From Granulosicoccus antarcticus IMCC3135 (lineage in GTDB: Bacteria; Pseudomonadota; Gammaproteobacteria; Granulosicoccales; Granulosicoccaceae), in assembly GCF_002215215.1 (NCBI RefSeq), contig NZ_CP018632.1, positions 3,902,501 to 3,966,500 on the forward strand: a DNA stretch of 64,000 nt. Reading direction: 5' to 3'. How positions within the stretch are numbered: the first letter of the stretch is position 1; the number at the start of each line of letters is the position of its first letter. Positions 44,477 to 53,905 of the stretch are shown here, one piece after another. The notes under the pieces are model-generated. The model ran no database searches, had not been told where the DNA came from, and worked only from the letters and a program-made list of their open reading frames with translations. The translations under genes and the position numbers were made by a program.

Positions 44477-45469
44477 GTGTCAAATATCCTGCTATCGCTT
44501 GTTGTGGGGGCCATCCTTGGTTTCTCTGCTCACCGAGCCGGGCTATGTACAGTCAAGGCTGTGGCGGAGATTCTCACATCTCGTCGCGGCTACTTCCTGT
44601 GGTCATTCATGAAAAGTGCTGTCTGGGTAATGACGCTGATTGCGATAATCGGGGCATTTGGACACGCGAGTACTTTCACCCATTGGCCTCTCACGAGTCT
44701 ATCTGTCATGGGTGGTGTGTTATTCGGTGTTGGAGCCGGACTGAATGGTGGTTGCACATTTTCAACCCTGACCCGCGCTGTGGATGGCAATATTGGGCAG
44801 TGGGTCACTGTCGCTGCCTGGCCAATAGGTATGTGGATTGCCACGATAATTCCTTTATCTCACCCAAATCCCATCGTTTTGCAACAGCCTGACTATCCTT
44901 TGTGGGTTCTGCTGCTGCTTTGCACTGCTCTGTTGGGCGAGAGCTTCCTTATTGCGCGACGATTCTGGCGCAAACATACATTGAAGCGAGTTCTTGGTGC
45001 CTCTGTCTATACCTTATCGGCTGGAGCTGCACTGGTTGGCTTGTCCAACGCAGTCATTGTCGAAGCAACAGGCCCCTGGTCATTCTCCTCCACCATCCTG
45101 TGTGGCATCGGATCCCGATCAGGAACAAGCTGTGCCCAGCCTCTGTTGGCCTGGGGTATCGTGGGTGCGGCTCTACTGGGCATGGCGTTCTCAAGCCTGC
45201 AACGCGGATCGTTCAAACTGCGTTTACCCGGCGCAGGAATCGCCATTCGTCACGGCGCAGGCGGTTTGCTCATGGGGATGGGAACCGTGCTGGTTCCCGG
45301 AGGCAATGACGGTTTGATTCTGTTTGCCATACCGTCCCTATCACCGCATGCTATTCCTGCCTATGCAGGCATCATCGCAGGCATTCTGGTAGCCCTGGTG
45401 AGCATGCGTGCACTCGGCAGCCATATACCGCCAGTACAGTGCCGTGGAGACATCTGCAGGATGCCGTAG
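44477..45469 (+). CDS. YeeE/YedE-family (TsuA-like) sulfur-compound transporter
   Basis: A 330-residue membrane protein starting at GTG 44477. Two YeeE half-repeats are visible, each with its conserved cysteine: FSAHRAGLCTVKAVAE and GVGAGLNGGCTFSTLTRAVDG in the first half, GIGSRSGTSCAQPLLAWG and GAGGLLMGMGTVLVPGGNDG in the second. Characterised relatives import thiosulfate. Its position near DoxX and HiPIP proteins supports a link to inorganic sulfur metabolism, although no sox genes are in the window. Confidence 0.9.
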   Translation: MSNILLSLVVGAILGFSAHRAGLCTVKAVAEILTSRRGYFLWSFMKSAVWVMTLIAIIGAFGHASTFTHWPLTSLSVMGGVLFGVGAGLNGGCTFSTLTRAVDGNIGQWVTVAAWPIGMWIATIIPLSHPNPIVLQQPDYPLWVLLLLCTALLGESFLIARRFWRKHTLKRVLGASVYTLSAGAALVGLSNAVIVEATGPWSFSSTILCGIGSRSGTSCAQPLLAWGIVGAALLGMAFSSLQRGSFKLRLPGAGIAIRHGAGGLLMGMGTVLVPGGNDGLILFAIPSLSPHAIPAYAGIIAGILVALVSMRALGSHIPPVQCRGDICRMP

Positions 45470-45568
45470 TGCCCAGAATGTAGCGGGTGACGATTTGCTA
45501 CACTTTGAAGGCCCTGTCGAGTCAACGGGGCAGCTACTTGCCTCATGAGTGCCCGATCGGAGAAAAGC

Positions 45569-46348
45569 ATGTCCACTGAAATGAAAATAGATACCTGGCT
45601 CACCGATATGGACGGTGTCCTGGTCAGAGAAGGTGACGCCATCCCGGGAGCTGCTGAATTCCTGGCTCGCCTGATAGAAAAGGATCGCAACTTTCTGGTA
45701 CTGACCAACAACTCGATCTTTACGCAGAGAGACTTGTCGGCACGCCTGGCTCACTCTGGACTGCAGGTGCCAGAAAACCGTATCTGGACCTCAGCGATCG
45801 CCACTGGGCAATTTCTGAACGATCAGGCGCCCAACGCATCTGCCTTTGTTATCGGCGAGGCCGGACTCACCACCGCGTTACATGAAGTTGGCTATACGCT
45901 CACCAACACAGCCCCTGATTTTGTCGTATTGGGAGAGACAAGAACCTATTCATTCGAAGCCATTACAACGGCTATTCGTCTCATTGAGAAAGGTGCACGC
46001 TTCATCGCGACGAACCCCGATGCAACGGGTCCGTCACCAGAGGGCTCATTGCCAGCAACAGGATCCGTAGCGGCACTGATTACCAAGGCAACCGGTGTCA
46101 CTCCCTACTTCATTGGCAAGCCGAACCCCATGATGTTCCGCAGTGCCATGAACCAGATTGAAGCTCACTCAGAATCCACGGCGATGATCGGAGATCGTAT
46201 GGATACTGACGTCATTGCCGGAATAGAGGCTGGCCTGGAGACCTTTCTGGTGCTGACAGGCTCCACCGCAAAATCCGAAATAGAACGCTTCCCCTATCGG
46301 CCCAAACATGTTGTCAACTCAATAGCAGATATCGTTGATCGCATTTGA
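45569..46348 (+). CDS. HAD-IIA hydrolase (NagD-like phosphatase)
   Basis: A 259-residue HAD-superfamily phosphatase. Motif I is DMDGVLV, motif II is LTNNS, Lys is in IGKPNP, and motif III is IGDRMDTDV; the cap is of type C2A as in NagD. ATG 45569 has GGAGA at good spacing; an upstream ATG (45545) has none. It removes phosphate from small metabolites in the cytoplasm. Confidence 0.93.
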   Translation: MSTEMKIDTWLTDMDGVLVREGDAIPGAAEFLARLIEKDRNFLVLTNNSIFTQRDLSARLAHSGLQVPENRIWTSAIATGQFLNDQAPNASAFVIGEAGLTTALHEVGYTLTNTAPDFVVLGETRTYSFEAITTAIRLIEKGARFIATNPDATGPSPEGSLPATGSVAALITKATGVTPYFIGKPNPMMFRSAMNQIEAHSESTAMIGDRMDTDVIAGIEAGLETFLVLTGSTAKSEIERFPYRPKHVVNSIADIVDRI

Positions 46349-46397
46349 CAATCGGTCACGCGGCTGAATCTCATCCAGTAATCAATACGCACCTAGC

Positions 46398-47132
46398 ATG
46401 AATTCAAGCAGTCATGTCTTGCAGATCCTCAGACGCGCAGTGTTCACCCGCCGCGGCATGTTTTTTCTTGCTACCGCAGTGCTCTTGCTCGGTGCTGTTG
46501 TTATCGGCGGTGAAGCTCTTGGCACCCAGCTCTCCAGTATCGAGTCAAGAATCAGTTCTCTTGGTCCGATGGGTAAGCTTGCACTCATACCTGCCTACGT
46601 CATACTGACCTCGCTGCTGTTCCCTGACACTTTGTTACGCATCAGTGCTGGTGCCCTGTTCGGACCTGTGTGGGGAGTTCTTGGTGTCGCCCTGGCTACG
46701 TTGCTGGGGACTTTGTTGCAATTTACGTTGGCTCGTCCATTTGCTGCACCTATCGAACGCTTTATTATTAAACGGCCCAAGATGCGAGCAATACAACATG
46801 TTGTATTGAATGAAGGACTTCGACTGCAACTTCTCATTCGACTGACACCCGTGAATCACGCCAGCATCACGTATATGCTAGGCGCTGCTGGTATTCGTCT
46901 CGTGCCATTGCTGCTGGCGTTGCCGGCGATGCTGCCCTCTATCGTGCTGGAGGTCTGGATTGGACATATAGGGAACAAAGTGGTGCACATGGGGGGCAGC
47001 GAAACTGGCAGCTACTCCATGAGTGAGGTTATTTCCTACGTTGGTCTTGGCATCGGAGCTGTTGCGGTCATATTCGCTGCCAGGGAGGCACATCGGGCGA
47101 TCAGCCGCGCGATCGATCAGGATACGAATTGA
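46398..47132 (+). CDS. TVP38/TMEM64-family (DedA-like) membrane protein
   Basis: A 244-residue protein with about five membrane helices. The family motif FPDTLLRISAGALFGPVWGVL and the following LATLLGTLLQFTLARPF match SNARE-associated (VTT) domains. Relatives act as lipid scramblases or transporters. It starts 50 bases after the HAD gene on the same strand. Confidence 0.87.
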   Translation: MNSSSHVLQILRRAVFTRRGMFFLATAVLLLGAVVIGGEALGTQLSSIESRISSLGPMGKLALIPAYVILTSLLFPDTLLRISAGALFGPVWGVLGVALATLLGTLLQFTLARPFAAPIERFIIKRPKMRAIQHVVLNEGLRLQLLIRLTPVNHASITYMLGAAGIRLVPLLLALPAMLPSIVLEVWIGHIGNKVVHMGGSETGSYSMSEVISYVGLGIGAVAVIFAAREAHRAISRAIDQDTN

Positions 47133-47216
47133 GTCGGATCGAGAGCCGATCAACACTGCCATGATTGTAAAGCGCACCAAGCCGGCACCCTTAACAGACT
47201 CATAAGCCGTTAAGAG

Positions 47217-47246
47217 CAGGCTCACGCTTTAACAGCAATGAGCCTG
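47217..47246. terminator. Possible bidirectional terminator
   Basis: CAGGCTCA at 47217-47224 pairs with TGAGCCTG at 47239-47246, loop 14 bases, between convergent genes. No strong T-run, so confidence is low. Confidence 0.35.
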
Positions 47247-47365
47247 TAGGTAGCAGTGCATACGCTTCAGATAGAGATTGGTTACATTGAAGTTTCCATC
47301 AATGCAACTTTACAAGCTGCAATTGCGTTTACCGTTCTTTGAGTCGATCAAGAACGCTTCCTGAT

Positions 47366-47893
47366 TTAGTTGGCTTCGAGGTACGCTGGGACCGAAAAGA
47401 CGTAGTCAGACTTGTTCAAGGCAACCGCAGCGGTATGACAGGCGACGCAGTTAGGATCGGCAATATGCGCCTTTACCTTGCCCGTGTAACCAGCAGCCCA
47501 GTTCCAGTCAGCAGCGGAAGTACCCGGGTTGTCGGCCACTTTCAAGCTGATGGTATGTGCGGCACGCTTGCCGGTTTCCCAATCGGCTTTGTTGGCAAAT
47601 TGTTCTTTGACCACAACTGTACCTTCAGGAAAATCGTAAGGCCCGTCTCCTGTCAGCATCTCAAGTCCGATCTCGTTGACATACACATCACGGTAACCTT
47701 CAATCCCCATGTGCACGCCACCCAGAGCTTGTGAATTCCCGGTAGAAGGCTCGCCTTCGGTAATTTTGGTCCAGCTTTTATAATCTGCCCAACGTGGATC
47801 GGGCTTTCCCAGAAATGGCAGACTGCTGCAACCGGCCAGTGCAACACCGCTCGTCAGAGCCAGACCAATCGCCCGTGATGTATTAAATTTCAT
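47366..47893 (-). CDS. Cytochrome P460-like c-type heme lipoprotein
   Basis: A 175-residue protein with a lipobox (GVALAGCSSLP). The cytochrome P460 family fold is suggested by VYVNEIGLEML, FPEGTVVVKEQF and WNWAAGYTG, and a single CVACH heme-attachment site is near residue 150. P460 proteins bind a c-type heme that may be cross-linked by a lysine, and act on hydroxylamine or NO-like species; many have unknown roles. The location is periplasmic, membrane anchored. Confidence 0.87.
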   Translation of the reverse strand: MKFNTSRAIGLALTSGVALAGCSSLPFLGKPDPRWADYKSWTKITEGEPSTGNSQALGGVHMGIEGYRDVYVNEIGLEMLTGDGPYDFPEGTVVVKEQFANKADWETGKRAAHTISLKVADNPGTSAADWNWAAGYTGKVKAHIADPNCVACHTAAVALNKSDYVFSVPAYLEAN

Positions 47894-47986
47894 GATGATC
47901 TCTTTATATTATTCGGACACGCAAAGTGTCGCATTGGTGGGTGTTCTGGTAGGAGGCTCGACTACAAATCAAGCCCGTGAAACACT

Positions 47987-48400
47987 TCAAGGGAGATGAC
48001 GCCCGATGAAAGGGATTGATTGTCGGTTCAGAAACAGGTTGATCAAGGCAAGCACGAGATAGGCCAGAGCCATCGTGAACAAGCTGTAGCTGGGTTCAGC
48101 GCCCGCAGCCATGGCAACCTTGGTGCCTAACCAGGGCGACAGGTGGAACACGACAGCACCAGCAACGATGCCGCTGGCAAGCACTGCGCCAGCACCACGG
48201 GTCCGAGGATGAAACATCAATATGCCTGCCAGGACTTCGAGCACGCCAGAGAACATTCTGAATCCCGGTTCAAAGAAGGCGAATCCGGACTTCTGAGCAA
48301 TCGTTGCGAAGATATAGTTATCAGCTCCGAATTTTTGCAGGCCCATGAAAAGCATCGCTGCAAGTAGTGCGATTGCAAGGATGTGCTTCAATAAAGTCAT
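47987..48400 (-). CDS. DoxX-family membrane protein
   Basis: A 137-residue protein with four membrane helices (LAIALLAAMLFMGLQKFGA, MFSGVLEVLAGILMFHP, VLASGIVAGAVVFHLSPWLG, LFTMALAYLVLALINLFL), typical of DoxX proteins. A third DoxX-type unit in this 8-kb stretch, besides the two in the NDH-2 fusion. Confidence 0.78.
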   Translation of the reverse strand: MTLLKHILAIALLAAMLFMGLQKFGADNYIFATIAQKSGFAFFEPGFRMFSGVLEVLAGILMFHPRTRGAGAVLASGIVAGAVVFHLSPWLGTKVAMAAGAEPSYSLFTMALAYLVLALINLFLNRQSIPFIGRHLP

Positions 48401-48446
48401 GACTTTTTTCCTGTGATATATCGTGTTATGGGAATCAAGCGGGTCA

Positions 48447-49832
48447 TCACAACACGGTACTTTTAATCACCAGCATTTTTTCCCGAGTCATATCATGCAT
48501 GGAGTATTGAATACCTCCCATACCCAGGCCTGACGCATCACGTCCGCCAAATGGCATCCAATCCACTCTGAATGCAGTGTGATCATTCACCATGACAGCT
48601 GTAGCGTTCAACTTGCTTGACGTGTCCAGTGCGTCCGTCAGGTCATTAGTGTATATGGAGGCCTGGAAGGCATAGGGTAAGGCGTTAGCCCTGGCGATAG
48701 CCTCGCTCTTGTCCTTGTAGGAGTAAATGCACACCACTGGGCCGAAGATCTCATTCTGCGATACCGTTGCGGTGTCGTCAGGGTTCAATAGAACGGTGGG
48801 CGCGTAACATGTTTCGGATAACTTCTTCCCGCCACACAACACTTTGGCACCGCTCTCCCGCGCCTGTTCGACCCATTGCGAGACTCGATCAACTTCTCTG
48901 GGCAGAATAAGAGGTCCGACCTCGGTCTTCTCGTCCAGTGGATCACCAACAATCAATTGACTGGCTTTCTCTGCCAGTTTTGCCGCCAGTTCATCACAGG
49001 CAGTTTCATGGACATAGACTCTCTGGACCGATACACAGACCTGTCCGGCATGATAGAAGCCGCCTTTGAGTACGCTATCGATAACTGATTCGACGTCTGC
49101 AGACCGATCAACAATCACCGGGGCTGCGCCACCGTGTTCCAGAGCACAACGAGTCCCTGGTGATAGTTTGGAGCGCAACATCCAGCCAACTTTTGCTGAG
49201 CCGATGAACGAGAAGAAATTGACCCGTTCATCGACGACCAGCTTTTCGGCGTCTTCATTGCCAACGATCAGGGCTTGGCACCATCCTTCTGGCAAGCCGG
49301 CTTCCTGGAGTATTTCCACAAACTTCAAACACGACAATGGTGTTGTTTGCGCAGGCTTGATGATAACCGGTGCACCAACGGCAATCGCAGGAACGGTTTG
49401 GTGCACGATCAGATTCAGGGGGTGATTGAACGCACTGACCGACGAGACCACGCCAATGGGCTCACGCTGAGTAAAGGCCAACCTGTTAACTGAGGACGCC
49501 GTATGCCCCATGGGTATCTGCTCGCCCTTGATCTGCGGAATGTGCTCGATGGCCAGCTTCAGGCCATTGATCGCTCTGAGCACCTCTACTTTAGAGTCGG
49601 CATAGGGCTTGCCGCCTTCCTCTGCGGCAAGAAGAGTCAGTGCCTCTACCCTGTTACTCATGATCTGCGCAGCACGCTCGAGAATCTCGATACGTTGATA
49701 AGCAGGTAGCCATGCAGAACGATCTTCGAACAAGGCATGTGCTCGCGCCAGAGCCTGCTCCACATCCTCGGCTGTATTGACAGCGACCTGCTCGATGAGC
49801 TGACCGTTGAAAGGATTATTGACATTCAGCAT
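48447..49832 (-). CDS. NAD(P)-dependent aldehyde dehydrogenase
   Basis: A protein of about 461 residues. General-base Glu is in CALEHGGAAPVIV, catalytic Cys in YHAGQVCVSVQRV, and the C-terminal part is DWMPFGGRDASGLGMGG. This resembles the GapN/lactaldehyde-type branch of aldehyde dehydrogenases. The frame extends upstream to a GTG at 49868 that overlaps the acetolactate synthase end; ATG 49832 is preferred because it fits the family start (MLNVNNPFNGQ) and follows GAGAG. It is probably cotranscribed with the synthase. Confidence 0.88.
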   Translation of the reverse strand: MLNVNNPFNGQLIEQVAVNTAEDVEQALARAHALFEDRSAWLPAYQRIEILERAAQIMSNRVEALTLLAAEEGGKPYADSKVEVLRAINGLKLAIEHIPQIKGEQIPMGHTASSVNRLAFTQREPIGVVSSVSAFNHPLNLIVHQTVPAIAVGAPVIIKPAQTTPLSCLKFVEILQEAGLPEGWCQALIVGNEDAEKLVVDERVNFFSFIGSAKVGWMLRSKLSPGTRCALEHGGAAPVIVDRSADVESVIDSVLKGGFYHAGQVCVSVQRVYVHETACDELAAKLAEKASQLIVGDPLDEKTEVGPLILPREVDRVSQWVEQARESGAKVLCGGKKLSETCYAPTVLLNPDDTATVSQNEIFGPVVCIYSYKDKSEAIARANALPYAFQASIYTNDLTDALDTSSKLNATAVMVNDHTAFRVDWMPFGGRDASGLGMGGIQYSMHDMTREKMLVIKSTVL

Positions 49833-49851
49833 GACGTGGCTCTCGTTGGAA

Positions 49852-51489
49852 TCAGACAATGCAGGCACTTTCCTTCAACAACACATTAAGGATAGAGTGA
49901 TTTAACGAATAGTCTACGGGTAGATCAATGACGTGCACCCCATCACCATTCAAAGCGGTTTCCAGAATCGATACAAAATTATCGTAGCTCGAAGCGCGAT
50001 GTCCGGTTGCTCCAAAGCTATTGGCATACTGAACCAAATCCGGATTGTTGAAGTCCAGTCCGAAATTATCGAAGCCAACACCTTCCTGCTTCCACTTGAT
50101 CATGCCGTAGGCATTGTCAGTCAACACGATGACCACCAGATCCAGACCCATACGAACAGCGGTTTCCAGTTCCTGAGAGTTCATCAGAAAGCCACCATCG
50201 CCATTGACCGAAACAACCTTGCGTTCCGGATGCAGTTGTTTGGCAGCCATAGCAGAGGGCAGACCGGCTCCCATGGTGGCAAGTGCATTGTCCAGAAGTA
50301 AGGTATTCGGCGCGTAGCATTCGTAGTTTCGGGCAAACCATATCTTGTAGACACCGTTGTCCAGAGTCACGATATCTTCGGCATCAAGATGTTCGCGTAG
50401 CAGGCTAACCAGTGCCTGAGGCAGCACAGGGAAACGCGTATCCTTGAAGTACTTTGTAACGTGTGAATCAACATCGTCACGGACACGTTCAAAGAAACTG
50501 AAGTCCTGGTCCAGCTTTCCCAGTTTTTCTGTAATGTTGCTTATCGAGCTGGAAATGTCACCAACTACATTGAGCTGAGGAAAGTAGACATCATCGATGT
50601 TGGCAGCATCAAAATTGATATGAATAACCTTCTTGCCGCCTTTCTCCATGAAAAAAGGTGGTTTTTCAATGACATCGTGACCTACATTGATAATCAGGTC
50701 CGCGCGCTCTATTGCACAATGCAGATAGTCGTCGGAGGATAACGCTGCGGTACCAATGTAACGCTCGTGGCGTTCATCAACAACACCTTTTCCCATTTGC
50801 GTATCGAAAAAATACAAGCCTGACTGATCAACCAGTGCTTTCAAAGACTCGCTGGTTCGCTTGCGGTTGGCGCCAGCACCGATCAGCAACAATGGCAACT
50901 TGGCCTCTTTGATCATCTTAACGGCTTGATCAATAGAGGGCTGGCCTGCATCCGGACGTCGGTGACCGACGACATCAAAGACGGTTGCATCTGTCTGCTC
51001 TTCTGCAATATCCTCAGGCAGCTCGATATAGGCAGCTCCCGGTCGTTCATCCATCGTCAGACGGAACGCTTCACGCACCATAGAGGGCAAGTTGTTGCCG
51101 TCCACCACTTGCTCTGAATACTTGGTAACAGGCTTCATCAGGTTGACGACATCAACGATTTGAAAGCGCCCTTGCTTGCTTTTACGAATCGGTTTCTGCC
51201 CACCGAGCATGATCATGGGCATACCACCCAGCTGAGCGTAGGCTGCGGCTGTGACAAAATTGGTCGCACCAGGGCCCAGCGTTGATAGACATACTCCGGG
51301 TTCGCCGGTCAATCTGCCGTAGGTGGCGGCCATGAAGCCTGCCGCCTGTTCATGCCGTGTCAGTATCAACTTGATACTTGAGTTTTTCAACGAGTCCAGA
51401 AAATCCAGATTTTCCTCACCAGGAATACCGAAAATATACTTGACGCCTTCGTTCTCGAGCGCTTTTACAAACAGGTCGGAGGTCTTCAT
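49852..51489 (-). CDS. Acetolactate synthase large subunit-type ThDP enzyme (AlsS-like)
   Basis: A 545-residue ThDP-dependent enzyme. N-terminal PYR domain has the catalytic Glu in LTRHEQAAGFMAA; C-terminal PP domain has the thiamine-diphosphate motif VNGDGGFLMNSQELETAVRMGLDLV. It condenses two pyruvates to acetolactate if it follows the family. No ilvN-type regulatory subunit is adjacent, which suggests a catabolic or atypical role. The neighbours are an aldehyde dehydrogenase and an FMN glutamate-synthase-like protein, a combination not found in the valine pathway. Confidence 0.9.
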   Translation of the reverse strand: MKTSDLFVKALENEGVKYIFGIPGEENLDFLDSLKNSSIKLILTRHEQAAGFMAATYGRLTGEPGVCLSTLGPGATNFVTAAAYAQLGGMPMIMLGGQKPIRKSKQGRFQIVDVVNLMKPVTKYSEQVVDGNNLPSMVREAFRLTMDERPGAAYIELPEDIAEEQTDATVFDVVGHRRPDAGQPSIDQAVKMIKEAKLPLLLIGAGANRKRTSESLKALVDQSGLYFFDTQMGKGVVDERHERYIGTAALSSDDYLHCAIERADLIINVGHDVIEKPPFFMEKGGKKVIHINFDAANIDDVYFPQLNVVGDISSSISNITEKLGKLDQDFSFFERVRDDVDSHVTKYFKDTRFPVLPQALVSLLREHLDAEDIVTLDNGVYKIWFARNYECYAPNTLLLDNALATMGAGLPSAMAAKQLHPERKVVSVNGDGGFLMNSQELETAVRMGLDLVVIVLTDNAYGMIKWKQEGVGFDNFGLDFNNPDLVQYANSFGATGHRASSYDNFVSILETALNGDGVHVIDLPVDYSLNHSILNVLLKESACIV

Positions 51490-51521
51490 GAAATATTTTC
51501 TATCCCTATAGTTGTGTTGAG

Positions 51522-53105
51522 TTACCAGCGATCTGCCTGAGCTGATTGCCAGTCATCTTTCCAGTCATCCGGGATTTTCATCTCATTGAGAAGGCAGCCT
51601 TCTTCAATGACCGGGTATAGCTGAGCATAGGTTTTGACCGTTGCTCCCTGCACTCGATGATTGATATGCCTGGGTTCCAGTTGATCGAGATTGTCCAATC
51701 CAGCGGCCGCAATCAGCTCTGCCAGATGGGCAATCGTTGCTCTGTGAAAATTTGCCACACGGGTTGCCTTGTCGCTGACGACCAGACCTTTGGCGCGTGC
51801 TGGATTCTGTGTTGCAATGCCTGTCGGGCAATGATCGGTATTGCAAGTGCGAGATTGTATGCAACCCAATGCCAGCATCATTCCTCGGGCTGAATTAGCT
51901 GTATCGGCCCCCAGTGCTATCACCCTTAGCAGATGGAACGCTGTGAGGATCTTGCCTGATGCAATGATCCGTATCTGATTTCGAAGCCCGGTCCCTATAA
52001 GTGCCTGATTGACGAATATCAGTGCATCCCGCAAAGGCGTTCCCAGAGAATTGGTCATTTCTGTCGGGGCTGCGCCTGTGCCACCCTCGCCACCATCGAC
52101 AGTGATGAAATCGGGTACTTTTCCGGTCTGCTTCATGGCTTTGCAAATAGCCAGAAATTCATCACGCCGACCGATACAAAGCTTGAAACCGACAGGCTTG
52201 CCGCCTGAGAGCTCGCGTAACTGCTCCACGAAATCCAGAAGTTCCAGAGGCGTGGAGAAAGCAGAATGACCTGCTGGTGAGACAACATCCTGACCCATGG
52301 GAACCAGGCGTATTTGGGCAATTTCCTCAGTCAGTTTGGCCGCAGGTAATATGCCTCCATGGCCCGGTTTTGCACCTTGTGACAGTTTTATTTCAATCAT
52401 TTTCACGACATCAAGTGTTGCCGATTTTTGAAATAGTTCTGCGTCGAAATTACCGTCCTGCGTTCGACATCCAAAATAACCTGTGCCAATTTGCCAGACG
52501 ATATCCCCACCGGCTTCCAGATGATAGGGGCTCAGACTGCCCTCGCCCGTATTGTGTGAAAAGCCTCCAATGCTGGCTCCTTTGTTCAGCGCTCTGATGG
52601 CGCTTTTACTCAAGGCACCGTAACTCATTGCAGAGATATTGAGTGGAGAGGCCATATAGGGTTTTGCACACCGCCCTGCGCCAAACTCTACGCGAGGGTC
52701 AAGTTCGTGTGCATGCTTGGGCTGCAGTGAGTGGTTCATCCACTCGTAACCGGGTCGATTGACATCGAAAATGGTGCCAAATGGTCGTGTGTCACGATCA
52801 CCTTTAGCGCGTTGATACACCAGTGAACGAAACTCTCTGGGTATGGGGGTACCACTAGTATCAGACTCCACAAAGTACTGTTGTATTTCTGTTCTAATGG
52901 ATTCCAGCAGATATCTGAATCGTCCCAGAACCGGATACAGTCGGCGTATCGTCTGTTTGGTCTGTAGTACATCAATGATACCCAGAGCTATGATGGGGAC
53001 CAACAACAGCAGGATCCAGACTGCCGGTGTCCAGACCGTGTACAGGCCCAGCAGCAGAATCGGGGCACTGACTGCAAAGATTAGAAAATATTGGCGTATC
53101 AACAT
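51522..53105 (-). CDS. FMN-binding glutamate synthase-like protein with N-terminal membrane helices
   Basis: A 527-residue protein. Two N-terminal membrane helices (YFLIFAVSAPILLLGLYTVW and AVWILLLLVPIIALGII) precede a GltS central/FMN barrel (SAMSYGALSKSAIRALNKGA, KPGHGGILPAAKL, DGGEGGTGAAPTEM). It keeps a cluster-type cysteine region (LGCIQSRTCNTDHCPTGIAT). It lacks the glutaminase domain of GltB. Such stand-alone membrane proteins are of unknown physiological function, perhaps using ammonia or another amino donor, or serving another flavin reaction. Confidence 0.9.
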   Translation of the reverse strand: MLIRQYFLIFAVSAPILLLGLYTVWTPAVWILLLLVPIIALGIIDVLQTKQTIRRLYPVLGRFRYLLESIRTEIQQYFVESDTSGTPIPREFRSLVYQRAKGDRDTRPFGTIFDVNRPGYEWMNHSLQPKHAHELDPRVEFGAGRCAKPYMASPLNISAMSYGALSKSAIRALNKGASIGGFSHNTGEGSLSPYHLEAGGDIVWQIGTGYFGCRTQDGNFDAELFQKSATLDVVKMIEIKLSQGAKPGHGGILPAAKLTEEIAQIRLVPMGQDVVSPAGHSAFSTPLELLDFVEQLRELSGGKPVGFKLCIGRRDEFLAICKAMKQTGKVPDFITVDGGEGGTGAAPTEMTNSLGTPLRDALIFVNQALIGTGLRNQIRIIASGKILTAFHLLRVIALGADTANSARGMMLALGCIQSRTCNTDHCPTGIATQNPARAKGLVVSDKATRVANFHRATIAHLAELIAAAGLDNLDQLEPRHINHRVQGATVKTYAQLYPVIEEGCLLNEMKIPDDWKDDWQSAQADRW

Positions 53106-53250
53106 GTATTTTGGCTCGTGTGACTCAGTGCTCGTTCATCTGATTCAGACAACCATGTCGTACAAGTAACACGAGATGGTTGAATTAGTCGCTTCAGAGC
53201 ATTAGATGCTCGCTACAATCGATCGGTTACACACGATGTGAAAATAGTTT

Positions 53251-53278
53251 GGAACTAAGACGTCACGGCAAGCTCTCA
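53251..53278 (+). promoter_or_regulatory. Possible ECF promoter of the second sigma gene
   Basis: GGAACT at 53251-53256, a 16-base spacer and CTCTCA at 53273-53278 resemble an ECF-type promoter about 35 bases before the start at 53312. Only one copy was found, so this is weaker than the case at 28 kb. Confidence 0.35.
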
Positions 53279-53311
53279 CACCCAATGTTTAGAAGTTGAT
53301 TAAAGAGATTT

Positions 53312-53905
53312 ATGCCAGGGGACACGCCGGATGATCCGTACAAAATAGAAGTAGCGACAAAAAAGTGCGATAAAGAGCACATTGTCAAAGAACACATTGT
53401 ATGGATGTTGGCGTTAGCCGAAAAAATATTGAAAGATCGTGCACTGGCCCAGGATGCGGTTCAGGAATCATTCATCAACGCCTTTCGTTGCTACAACACA
53501 TTGAAAGATCAGGCAAGTCTGAAACCCTGGCTCAAGAAGATTCTCATCAATAATTCATTGATGCAGCTACGCAAGATGAAACGTCTTTCAGAACAATCTC
53601 TTGAAGAGTGCCTTCCTGAATTTGACAAGAATGGATGTCGTCTGGAAGATCGCTGCACATACTTGGTGGGAACCGAAAAGGTCATGGAAAGCGTGTTACT
53701 CCAATCTTCGGTACACCGCGCCTTCGCACAGCTTCCAGATGACTACCGCATCGTTCTACTGCTTAGAGATATCGAGGGCTACGACACTGCAGAAGTTGCT
53801 TCCTTGCTGAATATAACTGTCAGCAATGTCAAAACACGGCTACATCGGGCAAGATCAGCATTGAAAAAGTTGCTGGATCCGGTTCTCCGGGGAGAATTCA
53901 ATTGA
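53312..53905 (+). CDS. ECF-type RNA polymerase sigma factor
   Basis: A 197-residue sigma factor. Region 2 includes LKDRALAQDAVQESFINAFRCY, and region 4 includes LPDDYRIVLLLRDIEGYDTAEV and ITVSNVKTRLHRARSALKKLL. AAAGAGA precedes ATG 53312. The anti-sigma gene overlaps its stop codon. It is divergent from the glutamate synthase-like gene. Confidence 0.92.
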   Translation: MPGDTPDDPYKIEVATKKCDKEHIVKEHIVWMLALAEKILKDRALAQDAVQESFINAFRCYNTLKDQASLKPWLKKILINNSLMQLRKMKRLSEQSLEECLPEFDKNGCRLEDRCTYLVGTEKVMESVLLQSSVHRAFAQLPDDYRIVLLLRDIEGYDTAEVASLLNITVSNVKTRLHRARSALKKLLDPVLRGEFN

